Positions 1 to 5,218 are shown, numbered from the stretch's first letter. The stretch is 5,536 nt of DNA from Acidilobaceae archaeon (GCA_027013765.1 JALWGG010000028.1:1-5536); one strand, 5' to 3'. Notes: a model not told the origin generated them from the letters alone. Numbers and translations are program-made.

Positions 1-13
1 AGGGCTGGTTGGC

Positions 14-27
14 GGGGGGGGGGGGGG
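14..27 (+). repeat. Poly-G homopolymer tract, 14 G
   Basis: Fourteen consecutive G residues lie near the window edge inside an extremely G-rich stretch. The frame that enters the gene at 53-457 is open through the tract back to position 2. A second frame is open from the edge to a TGA at 54-56, and the third to a TGA at 145-147. A one-base length change would therefore switch which downstream end an upstream reading frame reaches. The tract is seen directly; slippage in vivo is inference. Tracts of this kind are also prone to sequencing error. Confidence 0.9.
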
Positions 28-45
28 CTGGGGGAGGCGGGCGGG
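14..45 (+). other. Potential G-quadruplex motif
   Basis: Four or more G runs sit within 32 bases: G14 at 14-27, G5 at 30-34, G3 at 39-41 and G3 at 43-45, with loops of 2, 4 and 1 bases. This fits the usual G3+N1-7 quadruplex pattern on the + (coding) strand. Whether it folds, and at what temperature the host grows, cannot be judged from the sequence. Confidence 0.55.
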
Positions 46-52
46 TCTTGGC

Positions 53-457
53 TTGAGGGTTGCGAGGGTTTTGGCGTGGGTTGGTGGGGGTGTTGGGGGT
101 GGTGGTTTGAGGGTTTCCGGGGTTCATGTGCTCGTTGTAGGGGATGATATATTGTTGGAGGCTTATAGGAGGGGTGGCCTTGAGGTTGAGGATGTAGGCG
201 TTGTCATAATCCTGGAGTCTTCGAGGAGCCTATTCTCTAAGACAGTTAAAGCTGTAAGGCGTGTGGCCGTGGTGTATACACCTAGAGACCTCCTGGAGAT
301 CGTTGAATCTAGGGTCTCAGACGTCGGGGCCATCATACCATATAAGGGCAGGCCGCCCGTGCCCCTGGATAAGCCTAGGAGTGTAGTTGAGGATCTTGAG
401 AGGAGGGGGTATGGGGCTGTTGCTGTCAGGCTAAGATCTATTCTAGGCTCCAGTTAA
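53..457 (+). CDS. Unrecognised small alpha/beta protein, Gly-rich N-terminus
   Basis: A 134-aa product if the TTG at 53 is used. I do not recognise the family. After a glycine-rich start (residues 11-18 nearly all Gly) the protein alternates hydrophobic strands and helices: VHVLVVGDD (24-32), VGVVIIL (48-54), VAVVYTPRD (71-79) and VGAIIPYKG (91-99). This Rossmann-like or flavodoxin-like pattern suggests a soluble nucleotide-binding or sensor-like fold, by inference only. The start is unsure. The frame is open to the window edge, so this may be the end of a longer gene. TTG 53 overlaps a TGA (54-56) of another open upstream frame, as in coupled genes. TTG 107, preceded by GGTGG at 98-102, would start just before the first strand. 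The 3' end overlaps the convergent permease gene by 20 bp. Confidence 0.55.
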   Translation: MRVARVLAWVGGGVGGGGLRVSGVHVLVVGDDILLEAYRRGGLEVEDVGVVIILESSRSLFSKTVKAVRRVAVVYTPRDLLEIVESRVSDVGAIIPYKGRPPVPLDKPRSVVEDLERRGYGAVAVRLRSILGSS

Positions 458-1178
458 ACCTAGAATATAATACAAGTAGCGATACCATGGATGCAGCTAG
501 CAGGTATGCCAGAAGCACTCCAGGGTCTAGGATTGGCTGGTAGCCGCTGATGCCCACTGCCCTTAGCACTTCAGCAGCAGCTGCGGATGGTATAGCCATT
601 GCTGGCGTCCTGAGCCACTCTGGAAGTATACCAGGGGCATAGTATACTGGGGGTAGGAAGACTATCAAGGAGCTCAGAAGGCTGGGCATACTGCCAGCCT
701 CCTTTATACTTCTAAGCCTAAGGCCCAGTAGCATTGAGAGGGGTGCTAGGAATATTGAGACTATAAGTGGTAGGGCTATGGCTAGTGGCAGGACCCTGTA
801 GCTCCCCGTAATGTATGTGTATAGCAGTGCTAGTGGAAGGGATGTGGTCATGGATATGAGGGTCCCTGCCATGATCCTGGAGAGTATATAGACTGCTGGC
901 CTCATGGGGGAGGCTATGAGCATTTCCAGATACCTGTAGTCCTCCCTCTCATATACTATATCCTGGATCAGCCCCACGCCAACCCATACAGCAGGCGATA
1001 TGACAGCCCCTGTTAGCACAATGCCCAGCTCCTCCTTAGGTAGCCCGAATACAAGTGCGAAGTATGTCGGGAGTAGTGATACTAGTGGTAATGAGATCAT
1101 GACAGCCTTGAAGCGTAGCTGGGATACTGTGATTGATGCGACCTGGCCGTATAGCTGGGATAACAGCCCCCTACCCAC
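438..1178 (-). CDS. ABC-2 type exporter permease
   Basis: A 246-aa integral membrane protein, the expected size for a single-domain ABC-2 (DrrB/NodJ-like) permease. Six hydrophobic segments are visible, at about residues 25-46, 52-72, 97-123, 129-152, 164-185 and 220-238. The segment EREDYRYLEMLIASP (77-91), between helices 2 and 3, matches the conserved E-x-E-x-x-x-L-E-x-L-x-x-S-P element that contacts the ATPase in this family. The GTG start is fixed by a good SD, GAGGTGA, 6 nt upstream inside the ATPase gene, and the two reading frames overlap by 8 bp, which implies translational coupling. The protein should sit in the cytoplasmic membrane and form the export channel with the upstream-encoded ATPase. 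The substrate (drug, lipid, glycan or peptide) is not readable. The last codons overlap the convergent gene on the + strand. The family call is firm; the function is not. Confidence 0.9.
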   Translation of the reverse strand: MGRGLLSQLYGQVASITVSQLRFKAVMISLPLVSLLPTYFALVFGLPKEELGIVLTGAVISPAVWVGVGLIQDIVYEREDYRYLEMLIASPMRPAVYILSRIMAGTLISMTTSLPLALLYTYITGSYRVLPLAIALPLIVSIFLAPLSMLLGLRLRSIKEAGSMPSLLSSLIVFLPPVYYAPGILPEWLRTPAMAIPSAAAAEVLRAVGISGYQPILDPGVLLAYLLAASMVSLLVLYSRFNWSLE

Positions 1179-2067
1179 CCCACGTCACCTCGGCGAAGAA
1201 ATCCTCTAGGTCAACAGGCTTTATCTGGGCCTGGCCGCCTTCATATAGGATCTCCTCTGCAACCTTCAAAGCCCTGTCGAGGTCCTCAACATAGATATAC
1301 GTCAGGTCCCCATACCTTCTAACCCCCACGCCGAGGTCCTCAAAGTCGAGCCTAAGACTAGTGATCACCTTGTACCTATACCCAAGCTTCGAGAGGGCCT
1401 CCCGGGGAGGACCCTCGAATAGCCTCCTACCCTTATTGATCAACATGATCCTATCCGCCACGGACTCTGCCTCGGAGAGCATGTGGGTTGTAAATATTAT
1501 TGTCTGTCCCTCGCTGGCCAGCCTCTTAATGTACCCCCACGTCCCCCTCCTAGCAACTGGGTCTAGACCCACGGTGGGCTCGTCAAGGAACACCACGTCG
1601 ACATTCGAGGCAAGCACCATTGCGAGTAGGGTGCGCCTCTTCAACCCGCCCGAGAGGGTCAGTATCAACCTATCCCTATACCCGGCCAGGTCGAGCTCCT
1701 CCAACGCCCTCATAGCCTCGGACCTAGCCTCCGCCAGGGAGAAGCCCCTAGAGGCTAGGTAATAGTATACAGCCTCGAAGACGGTCAGAGTAGAGTTATA
1801 AGGCCTCCCCTCCTGGGGCATCACGGCTACATGCCTCCTAACCCTCCAAGCCTCACCAACAGCATCCATGCCGAGGATATACACCCTGCCGGATGTAGGC
1901 TTAGAAATCGTGGAGGAGACCCTTACAAATGTAGTTTTACCAGCACCATTAGGCCCGGCAAGACAGTACAGGCTACCCAGGGGGACGCTAGAATCCACCC
2001 CGTCAAGCGCCTTCACGCCACCCCCATAAACTTTGGTTAAGCCGACGGCCTCCAGTGCCAACTGCAC
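1171..2067 (-). CDS. ABC transporter ATP-binding protein (DrrA/NatA-like)
   Basis: A 298-aa cytoplasmic ATPase that powers the permease encoded directly downstream. Counting from GTG 2067, the motifs in order are: Walker A GPNGAGKTT (38-46), Q-loop in MPQEG (Gln 85), signature LSGGLKRR (138-145), Walker B VVFLDE (158-163), D-loop GLDP (167-170) and H-loop TTHM (His 195). All catalytic residues are intact. About 75 residues follow the nucleotide-binding domain and end in LEDFFAEVT, like the LEDVFLxLT tail of DrrA/CcmA-type exporter ATPases. GTG 2067 was chosen because GGTGG lies 6 nt upstream and the encoded protein then begins right at the domain. An in-frame GTG at 2094 would add nine residues (MFKPPWWPR) but has no SD and lies within the likely promoter. 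This is the first gene of a two-gene operon. Family certain, substrate unknown. Confidence 0.92.
   Translation of the reverse strand: MQLALEAVGLTKVYGGGVKALDGVDSSVPLGSLYCLAGPNGAGKTTFVRVSSTISKPTSGRVYILGMDAVGEAWRVRRHVAVMPQEGRPYNSTLTVFEAVYYYLASRGFSLAEARSEAMRALEELDLAGYRDRLILTLSGGLKRRTLLAMVLASNVDVVFLDEPTVGLDPVARRGTWGYIKRLASEGQTIIFTTHMLSEAESVADRIMLINKGRRLFEGPPREALSKLGYRYKVITSLRLDFEDLGVGVRRYGDLTYIYVEDLDRALKVAEEILYEGGQAQIKPVDLEDFFAEVTWGG
1185..1191 (-). promoter_or_regulatory. Shine-Dalgarno site of the permease gene
   Basis: On the - strand this reads GAGGTGA, a near-full match to the archaeal 16S 3' end complement, 6 nt before the GTG start at 1178. It lies inside the end of the ATPase gene, so the permease is probably translated by ribosomes re-initiating on the same message. 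It decides the permease start. Confidence 0.8.
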
Positions 2068-2073
2068 TCTTGG

Positions 2074-2078
2074 CCACC
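2074..2078 (-). promoter_or_regulatory. Shine-Dalgarno site of the ABC ATPase gene
   Basis: GGTGG on the - strand, 6 nt before GTG 2067. It is a partial match to the GAGGTGA consensus. It favours the short start over GTG 2094, which has no such site. Confidence 0.5.
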
Positions 2079-2082
2079 ATGG

Positions 2083-2109
2083 AGGCTTAAACACCGGGGA
2101 AGGCTTAAA
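2083..2109 (-). promoter_or_regulatory. Promoter region of ABC exporter with 18-bp-phased repeat
   Basis: The 9-mer AGGCTTAAA (+ strand) occurs at 2083-2091 and again at 2101-2109, exactly 18 bp apart. On the - strand each copy gives TTTAAG, a TATA-like element. The distal copy (2104-2109) would place transcription start near 2080, giving a short leader that holds the GGTGG site before GTG 2067. The proximal copy could be a second TATA or half of a direct-repeat operator. The repeat is seen; promoter function is inferred from the spacing. Confidence 0.45.
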
Positions 2110-2294
2110 TCATGGCCAGTAAAGCATGATGTGTAGATTGCCATGTAGGGGTAATGTAAAGAGTAGACAAGCACAATCCCAGAAGCTGAAATATCGACCA
2201 TACACGCATCACAATAGCCCCAGGCAACCGAGCGGGACCCCAGGCCAGAACAGTATCTGGACCAACACTATGATGACTGTCTAGATGCTGGTAG

Positions 2295-2306
2295 AAATTT
2301 ATAAAA
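2295..2306 (+). promoter_or_regulatory. Strong archaeal BRE/TATA promoter of the GNAT gene
   Basis: The purine-rich BRE-like AAA at 2295-2297 is followed by TTTATAAAA at 2298-2306, an almost ideal archaeal TATA box in AT-rich surroundings. With the usual spacing of about 25-27 nt from the box centre, transcription should begin at about 2326-2330. That places it on or next to an in-frame GTG at 2329 and about 64 nt before the SD-led ATG at 2392. Confidence 0.75.
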
Positions 2307-2378
2307 TTTAATATTGTGGTAAGACGCTGTGATCCCCCCATTTGATGGGTCTAAAAGGTGTCGGACGCTTAGGAGGGT

Positions 2379-2384
2379 GGGAGG
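2379..2384 (+). promoter_or_regulatory. Shine-Dalgarno site of the GNAT gene
   Basis: GGGAGG lies 7 nt before ATG 2392, with another AGGAGGG just upstream at 2371-2377. It supports ATG 2392 over the upstream in-frame GTG 2329. Confidence 0.55.
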
Positions 2385-2391
2385 CGTTACC

Positions 2392-3312
2392 ATGCCTGGT
2401 GGGACACGTCTGGTTAGCATAGATGTTGATAACGTCGATATTGTTTACAGGCTTGTTAGGAGCGTTTACAAAGGGTTCGAGGATATAACATTGGAATCCC
2501 TCAAGGAGTCCGTGGCCGCGGGGCAGGCCATGGCTGCACTGGTAGGGGGAGAGCCTGTAGCCTTCGCCTCCTCCATAATATATCCTGGGGTTGTAGAGGC
2601 TAGAAACCTGGCCGTGCGCCCCGGATACAGTGATGTGCTAAGACATCTACTGGAACACATGTTCACGAGCCTAGGAGGAGAGTTAAGGGTTAGGCTTGCA
2701 AGGATATCCGCACTAGGAATTCCAAGCATTATCGAGGCCGCCTCCAGGCTTGGCTTGAAGCCAACGCGTAGGATACTCAAGGTGAAGTGGAATCTACACC
2801 ATAGCGTCGGGTGCCCGGGGAGGCATGGAGGCGGGTTGCCCATAGTTAGGGCTGTAGAACTGGGCCAGGCAGATAGAATAGCCGAGGCCTATCTAGAAGG
2901 CCTTGCAACCCACTGGAAATGGTGGATTGAGGCCGATAAGGGCGGATATAATCATGCATTAGCCGAGGTAACCGAGTGGATCCAGAGGGATCCCTCAAGA
3001 TGGATCGCGGCATTGATCCACGGCAAGGTTGTGGGGGTCGCGGGCTATGCACGTCATAACCGTCTCCCTGGAACAGCCTGGCTGGCAGGAGTGGCTGTAA
3101 AGCCAGGATACAGGCTCCAAGAGATAGGTTCAACCCTACTCTGCACGCTACTAGACATTGCAAGGGACGAGGGCTTCAGGGAGGCTATAGTATACACCTA
3201 CTCCCCGATAGTAGGCCTAGCACCGGGCGCAACACTCTATATAAAGAGGGGAGGGCTAATACAAGCCGAATACATACACTTCGAGGGTAGAGCTAGCCAG
3301 GGACAAGTCTAG
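2392..3312 (+). CDS. Tandem GNAT-family N-acetyltransferase
   Basis: A 306-aa cytoplasmic enzyme with two GNAT-like lobes. Such enzymes move acetyl from acetyl-CoA to an amine; the acceptor is unknown here. The C-terminal lobe (about 150-300) has the family core: a strand ending AGVAVKPGY (232-240), the acetyl-CoA pyrophosphate loop and helix QEIGSTLL (243-250, a variant of Q/R-x-x-G-x-G/A), then the late strand and helix AIVYTYSP...ATLYIKRGGL (265-289). The N-terminal lobe (about 5-130) repeats the layout, with ARNLAVRPGY (70-79), but lacks the G-x-G loop and has probably lost cofactor binding. ATG 2392 was chosen for its SD site (GGGAGG). GTG 2329, lying where transcription should start, would add 21 residues by leaderless translation. 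The gene is monocistronic and ends 38 bp from the convergent phosphorylase-like gene. Confidence 0.83.
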   Translation: MPGGTRLVSIDVDNVDIVYRLVRSVYKGFEDITLESLKESVAAGQAMAALVGGEPVAFASSIIYPGVVEARNLAVRPGYSDVLRHLLEHMFTSLGGELRVRLARISALGIPSIIEAASRLGLKPTRRILKVKWNLHHSVGCPGRHGGGLPIVRAVELGQADRIAEAYLEGLATHWKWWIEADKGGYNHALAEVTEWIQRDPSRWIAALIHGKVVGVAGYARHNRLPGTAWLAGVAVKPGYRLQEIGSTLLCTLLDIARDEGFREAIVYTYSPIVGLAPGATLYIKRGGLIQAEYIHFEGRASQGQV

Positions 3313-3326
3313 GCTGGGTCAGACGA

Positions 3327-3350
3327 CGCGGCCAGACGCGGGATTTTATC
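3327..3350 (+). terminator. Possible terminator after the GNAT gene
   Basis: A GC-rich stretch in which CGCG (3327-3330) can pair with CGCG (3337-3340) is followed by TTTT at 3344-3347, all within the 38-bp gap between the convergent genes. Archaeal termination mainly needs T runs, and this one is short. The call is weak and rests on position as much as on sequence. Confidence 0.3.
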
Positions 3351-4157
3351 CTACTTGGAGTGGAGGAATTCTAGTATGACACTTGAAAGTATCCTCTTGG
3401 TCTCGTCTATTGCATCCCTGACCTCCTCATAGCCTCTCGACATGTACTCGATTCCATGTAAAGGGGAGTCCTCCACAACCAGTAGCCCCGCGGCTCTTTT
3501 ACCCATTGCGTCAAGCATTCTTAGGACGTAGGCTAGCTCCATGTCAATTGTATGGACGCCAACACTGGATAAATACTCTAGGAACCTCCTGGTCTCGATG
3601 TAGAAGTATGGGATACTAGCATGAAGTACTGAGGCCACGCCACACCCCAGATCCTCGGCGATCCTCGAAACTCTATGGGCGAGTCCTCTATCGGCTATGG
3701 GCAAGCCATTAGGAAGACCTGCATACACCAGGGACGGGTCTCCAATGTTCAGGGTATAGATGGGGATGTTACATGAGCCAGCCTGCAAGCCCCTCTTCAA
3801 CGATGCCGCAGTCCCTATGAAAAGGACCTCCTCCACACCAGGGTCATGACCAATAATCCATGCACGATCTACAGCCTCAACAGCACCCCTCCCAATAAAC
3901 AATACATAATAGAACGAGCCATCTAAGAGAATCCTTAAGCTACCCTTGCCAAGGCCAAGAATGGGGTCCCGGGGCCTAATCCACTTGTACTCTATCCCCT
4001 CCCTAGTAAGTAACTCCTCAAACCCTACAAGGACCTCTTCCAAGGGGAGCGGTGTCACTACAAGACGCCTTGAGAGGCCTCCACCAGTAATACCGAACTC
4101 CCCCTCCAGTATCCTCCCAAAAGAATGGCGGTCGCGTAGATACTCGCCATAAACCAC
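3351..4157 (-). CDS. Divergent nucleoside phosphorylase superfamily protein
   Basis: A 268-aa soluble protein resembling the PNP/UDP phosphorylase superfamily, which splits nucleosides with phosphate (or hydrolyses them in the nucleosidase branch). Visible marks, counted from GTG 4157: VLFIGTAASLKRGLQAG (111-127), equivalent to the GTAGGL...GD core loop; VHTIDMELAYVL (201-212), the M-E substrate motif; and VVEDSPLHG (227-235), at the place of the base-contacting Asp. The N-terminal G-D-P-x-R phosphate loop of classical members is not evident; TPLPLEEV (35-42) sits roughly there. The reaction may differ from ordinary phosphorolysis. GTG 4157 was chosen because GGTGG lies 5 nt upstream. GTG at 4193, 4169 or 4166 would add a run of Cys and Val that looks unlike a protein start. 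Single-gene unit. Superfamily likely; substrate and activity unknown. Confidence 0.75.
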   Translation of the reverse strand: MVYGEYLRDRHSFGRILEGEFGITGGGLSRRLVVTPLPLEEVLVGFEELLTREGIEYKWIRPRDPILGLGKGSLRILLDGSFYYVLFIGRGAVEAVDRAWIIGHDPGVEEVLFIGTAASLKRGLQAGSCNIPIYTLNIGDPSLVYAGLPNGLPIADRGLAHRVSRIAEDLGCGVASVLHASIPYFYIETRRFLEYLSSVGVHTIDMELAYVLRMLDAMGKRAAGLLVVEDSPLHGIEYMSRGYEEVRDAIDETKRILSSVILEFLHSK

Positions 4158-4162
4158 TACAA

Positions 4163-4167
4163 CCACC
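4163..4167 (-). promoter_or_regulatory. Shine-Dalgarno site of the phosphorylase-like gene
   Basis: GGTGG on the - strand, 5 nt before GTG 4157. It lies within a GTG/GTT-rich stretch, so part of the match could be chance, but no comparable site precedes the other in-frame GTG codons. Confidence 0.45.
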
Positions 4168-4194
4168 ACTGCACAGCAGGAATAGCAAAGCACG

Positions 4195-4200
4195 TAATAA
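4195..4200 (-). promoter_or_regulatory. Weak TATA-like element for the phosphorylase-like gene
   Basis: The - strand reads TTATTA here, in the context CCTTATTACG. Start of transcription about 26 nt on, near 4171, would give a short leader that holds the SD site. A better TATA (ATTATAAC, about 4279-4286) lies further upstream but would imply a leader of about 100 nt. Either is possible. Confidence 0.3.
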
Positions 4201-4389
4201 GGATTATACAGGAGACAGCTATAGAAAACCTCCTAGCACATGGAATACGTTAAACTATTTTAGGGTGCATCTGGAGGCGTTATAATCTACTTGTTACTTT
4301 GACCTCTACCATTCATTAAAAGGGTTCCATGGCTCCAGGTAAACTAGATGAGCCTTGACAATTACATTTCTAGTCTTCAAGCCATGTCC
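4201..4389. other. Noncoding spacer between two - strand units
   Basis: This AT-richer spacer separates the helical-protein gene (upstream in transcription) from the phosphorylase-like gene. On the - strand it holds a TTTT at 4318-4321 that could end the upstream transcript, a TATA-like ATTATAAC at about 4279-4286, and a 5-bp inverted repeat AGGAG/CTCCT at 4210-4234 with a long loop. No gene or structured RNA is evident. Confidence 0.45.
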
Positions 4390-4761
4390 TCATGTCGAGG
4401 TCTCTATGAGTCTTCTGGCTATGTTTTTGGCCTCCTCTATCTCCCTGAGGTCCTCGTCCACGCTTATAACCTTCCCAGCGGTTACTAGGGCGTTGTACTC
4501 CCTCCTCGACCCGGCCTCGATGTAGTAGCCTGCTAGGGCTCTCAGGTCTAGGAGGTCCTCGCCCTGGGGGTTTAGCTCTAGTGCATGTGTTAGGTCGCTT
4601 ATCAGGCGCCTCCTAAGCTCCCTGAGCTTCTCCCTCTCACTCCTCAACTCTGCAATGCTGCCTCCTGCGCTGGCTGCAAGTGCCAGGTTCTCTAGGTTCC
4701 TGACTACGTCGATGTGTGTTTGGAGGATCGATGCGATCCTGTCTATGAGGACCTTTATCAT
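4390..4761 (-). CDS. Unrecognised small all-helical protein
   Basis: A 123-aa charged protein; I do not recognise the family. It looks almost entirely alpha-helical. An amphipathic N-terminal helix (IKVLIDRIASILQTH, 2-16) leads into a helix through 19-34, then the highly charged SEREKLRELRRRLISDL (41-57), a likely helical hairpin or short coiled coil, a middle segment LLDLRALAGYYIEAG (70-84), and a C-terminal Glu/Lys/Arg-rich helix (102-119). There is no signal peptide or membrane segment. A scaffold or partner-binding role would suit this composition, by inference only. ATG 4761 has GGGTG 9 nt upstream; an in-frame GTG at 4773 would add four residues. It follows the barrel-like gene after 21 bp and is probably the last gene of the same operon. 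Confidence 0.72.
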   Translation of the reverse strand: MIKVLIDRIASILQTHIDVVRNLENLALAASAGGSIAELRSEREKLRELRRRLISDLTHALELNPQGEDLLDLRALAGYYIEAGSRREYNALVTAGKVISVDEDLREIEEAKNIARRLIETST

Positions 4762-4782
4762 TAGGAGGGGCACCCTTGAGGG

Positions 4783-5154
4783 CTAGACGTTTAGCCTTAC
4801 TCCAGCCTTCTCCGTCCCCTGGTATGCCCTCACGGTTGCTATGCTCCTATCAGCTACCCCGTGCTCCTCCATCAGGTCCGGGTTCACGTGTACATTGTTA
4901 TATTCAACATCCTCATCTATTATGGCGTGGAAGACGAAGCGGTGCCTGCCTGCCACCACCACCTCTATCATGTCCTTGACCCCGAGCTCCTTAGCTAGCT
5001 GCTGGTTTATCCTGGCCTGCTCTGGCTGTAGTGATGCGTCATAGCGTAGCCTTATCCTCTTCTCCCGCATCCTCTTCTCCTTAACCTTTAATGCTGAGGC
5101 TGGGGGCACGGCTTCCAGTAGCTTGGATATTGATACCTTGGGTTTATCGGGCAT
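4783..5154 (-). CDS. Small duplicated beta-barrel-like protein (DPBB-type, unknown function)
   Basis: A 123-aa soluble protein; no name can be given. A basic, Lys/Arg-rich stretch (23-38) precedes two copies of one pattern, I/V-N-x-x-L-x-x-E-x-G-V-x-D followed by a strand. The copies are RINQQLAKELGVKD (48-61) with IEVVVAG, and HVNPDLMEEHGVAD (89-102) with SIATVRA. Six identities (N50/N91, L53/L94, E56/E97, G58/G99, V59/V100, D61/D102) all sit 41 residues apart. Such a two-fold repeat is typical of double-psi beta-barrels, as in the N-domain of Cdc48/VAT; the fold is inference. The basic stretch might bind nucleic acid. ATG 5154 was chosen for GGAGG 5 nt upstream; ATG 5190 would add MVNKGMEEKEEL. 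It lies between an unrecognised gene and a helical-protein gene, probably one operon. Confidence 0.75.
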   Translation of the reverse strand: MPDKPKVSISKLLEAVPPASALKVKEKRMREKRIRLRYDASLQPEQARINQQLAKELGVKDMIEVVVAGRHRFVFHAIIDEDVEYNNVHVNPDLMEEHGVADRSIATVRAYQGTEKAGVRLNV

Positions 5155-5159
5155 AAGCT

Positions 5160-5164
5160 CCTCC
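5160..5164 (-). promoter_or_regulatory. Shine-Dalgarno site of the barrel-like gene
   Basis: GGAGG on the - strand, 5 nt before ATG 5154. The caution is that GAG-rich coding for Glu would mimic this if the true start were ATG 5190. ATG 5190 has only GGGATCA upstream, which is a poor match. Confidence 0.45.
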
Positions 5165-5197
5165 TTCTCCTCCATCCCCTTATTCACCATTATTGAT

Positions 5198-5216
5198 CCC
5201 TATATGCGTCATAGGG
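5198..5216 (-). promoter_or_regulatory. Short palindrome with TATA-like core in the operon gap
   Basis: CCCTAT (5198-5203) and ATAGGG (5211-5216) form a perfect 6-bp inverted repeat around 7 nt, ATGCGTC. It nearly fills the first part of the gap between the upstream gene's stop and the barrel-like gene. On the - strand CATATAG within it is TATA-like and would start transcription near 5177, between the two candidate starts. It could be an operator, an internal promoter or an mRNA hairpin. Confidence 0.35.
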
Positions 5217-5218
5217 GT

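Larger units (their letters stand above)
2068..2391. other. Divergent intergenic control region
   Basis: This region separates the exporter operon (-) from the GNAT gene (+). It is A-rich compared with the genes on either side. It holds the repeated TTTAAG element facing the exporter, a short perfect inverted repeat CCAGA/TCTGG at 2245-2260 with a 6-nt loop, and the strong TATA box of the GNAT gene at 2298-2306. Downstream of that TATA box is a 5-bp hairpin, CCCAT/ATGGG, at 2337-2349. The middle, about 2110-2290, holds no convincing gene or RNA; see the rejected C/D-box and ORF candidates. Confidence 0.6.

Noticed and set aside
1000..2040. Open frames on the + strand opposite the ABC transporter genes (1000-1209, 1361-1762, 1831-2040)
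   Set aside because: They lie antisense to genes with clear family motifs and encode Ser/Pro/Thr-rich low-information sequence, as expected of frame shadows.
2123..2190. Second C/D-box sRNA candidate: ATGATGT followed by CTGA about 55 nt later
   Set aside because: The C box is imperfect and no internal D'/C' boxes are present with the right spacing.
2270..2340. C/D-box sRNA candidate: a perfect C box ATGATGA at 2270-2276
   Set aside because: No D box (CTGA) or D'/C' pair follows at a workable distance; the stretch runs into the GNAT promoter instead.
2105..2341. A 78-codon open frame on the - strand filling the divergent intergenic region
   Set aside because: It has no SD site, reads through the strong TATA box of the GNAT gene, overlaps that gene's leader, and encodes a sequence with no recognisable pattern. 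It is best explained as chance.
2466..3163. Two - strand open frames within the GNAT gene
   Set aside because: They are antisense to a gene with a recognisable domain, promoter and SD site, and have no supporting signals of their own.
4158..4193. N-terminal extension of the phosphorylase-like protein from GTG 4193
   Set aside because: It would add 12 residues, three of them Cys and the last five Val, with no SD site before GTG 4193; it also overlaps the likely transcription start. The SD-led GTG 4157 is preferred.
4210..4234. Inverted repeat AGGAG/CTCCT as a terminator or operator
   Set aside because: The stem is only 5 bp with a 15-nt loop and no following T run, so it is easily due to chance.
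3946..5044. Short + strand open frames opposite the phosphorylase-like and barrel-like genes
   Set aside because: They are shadows of the - strand genes, with no promoter or SD site and biased composition.
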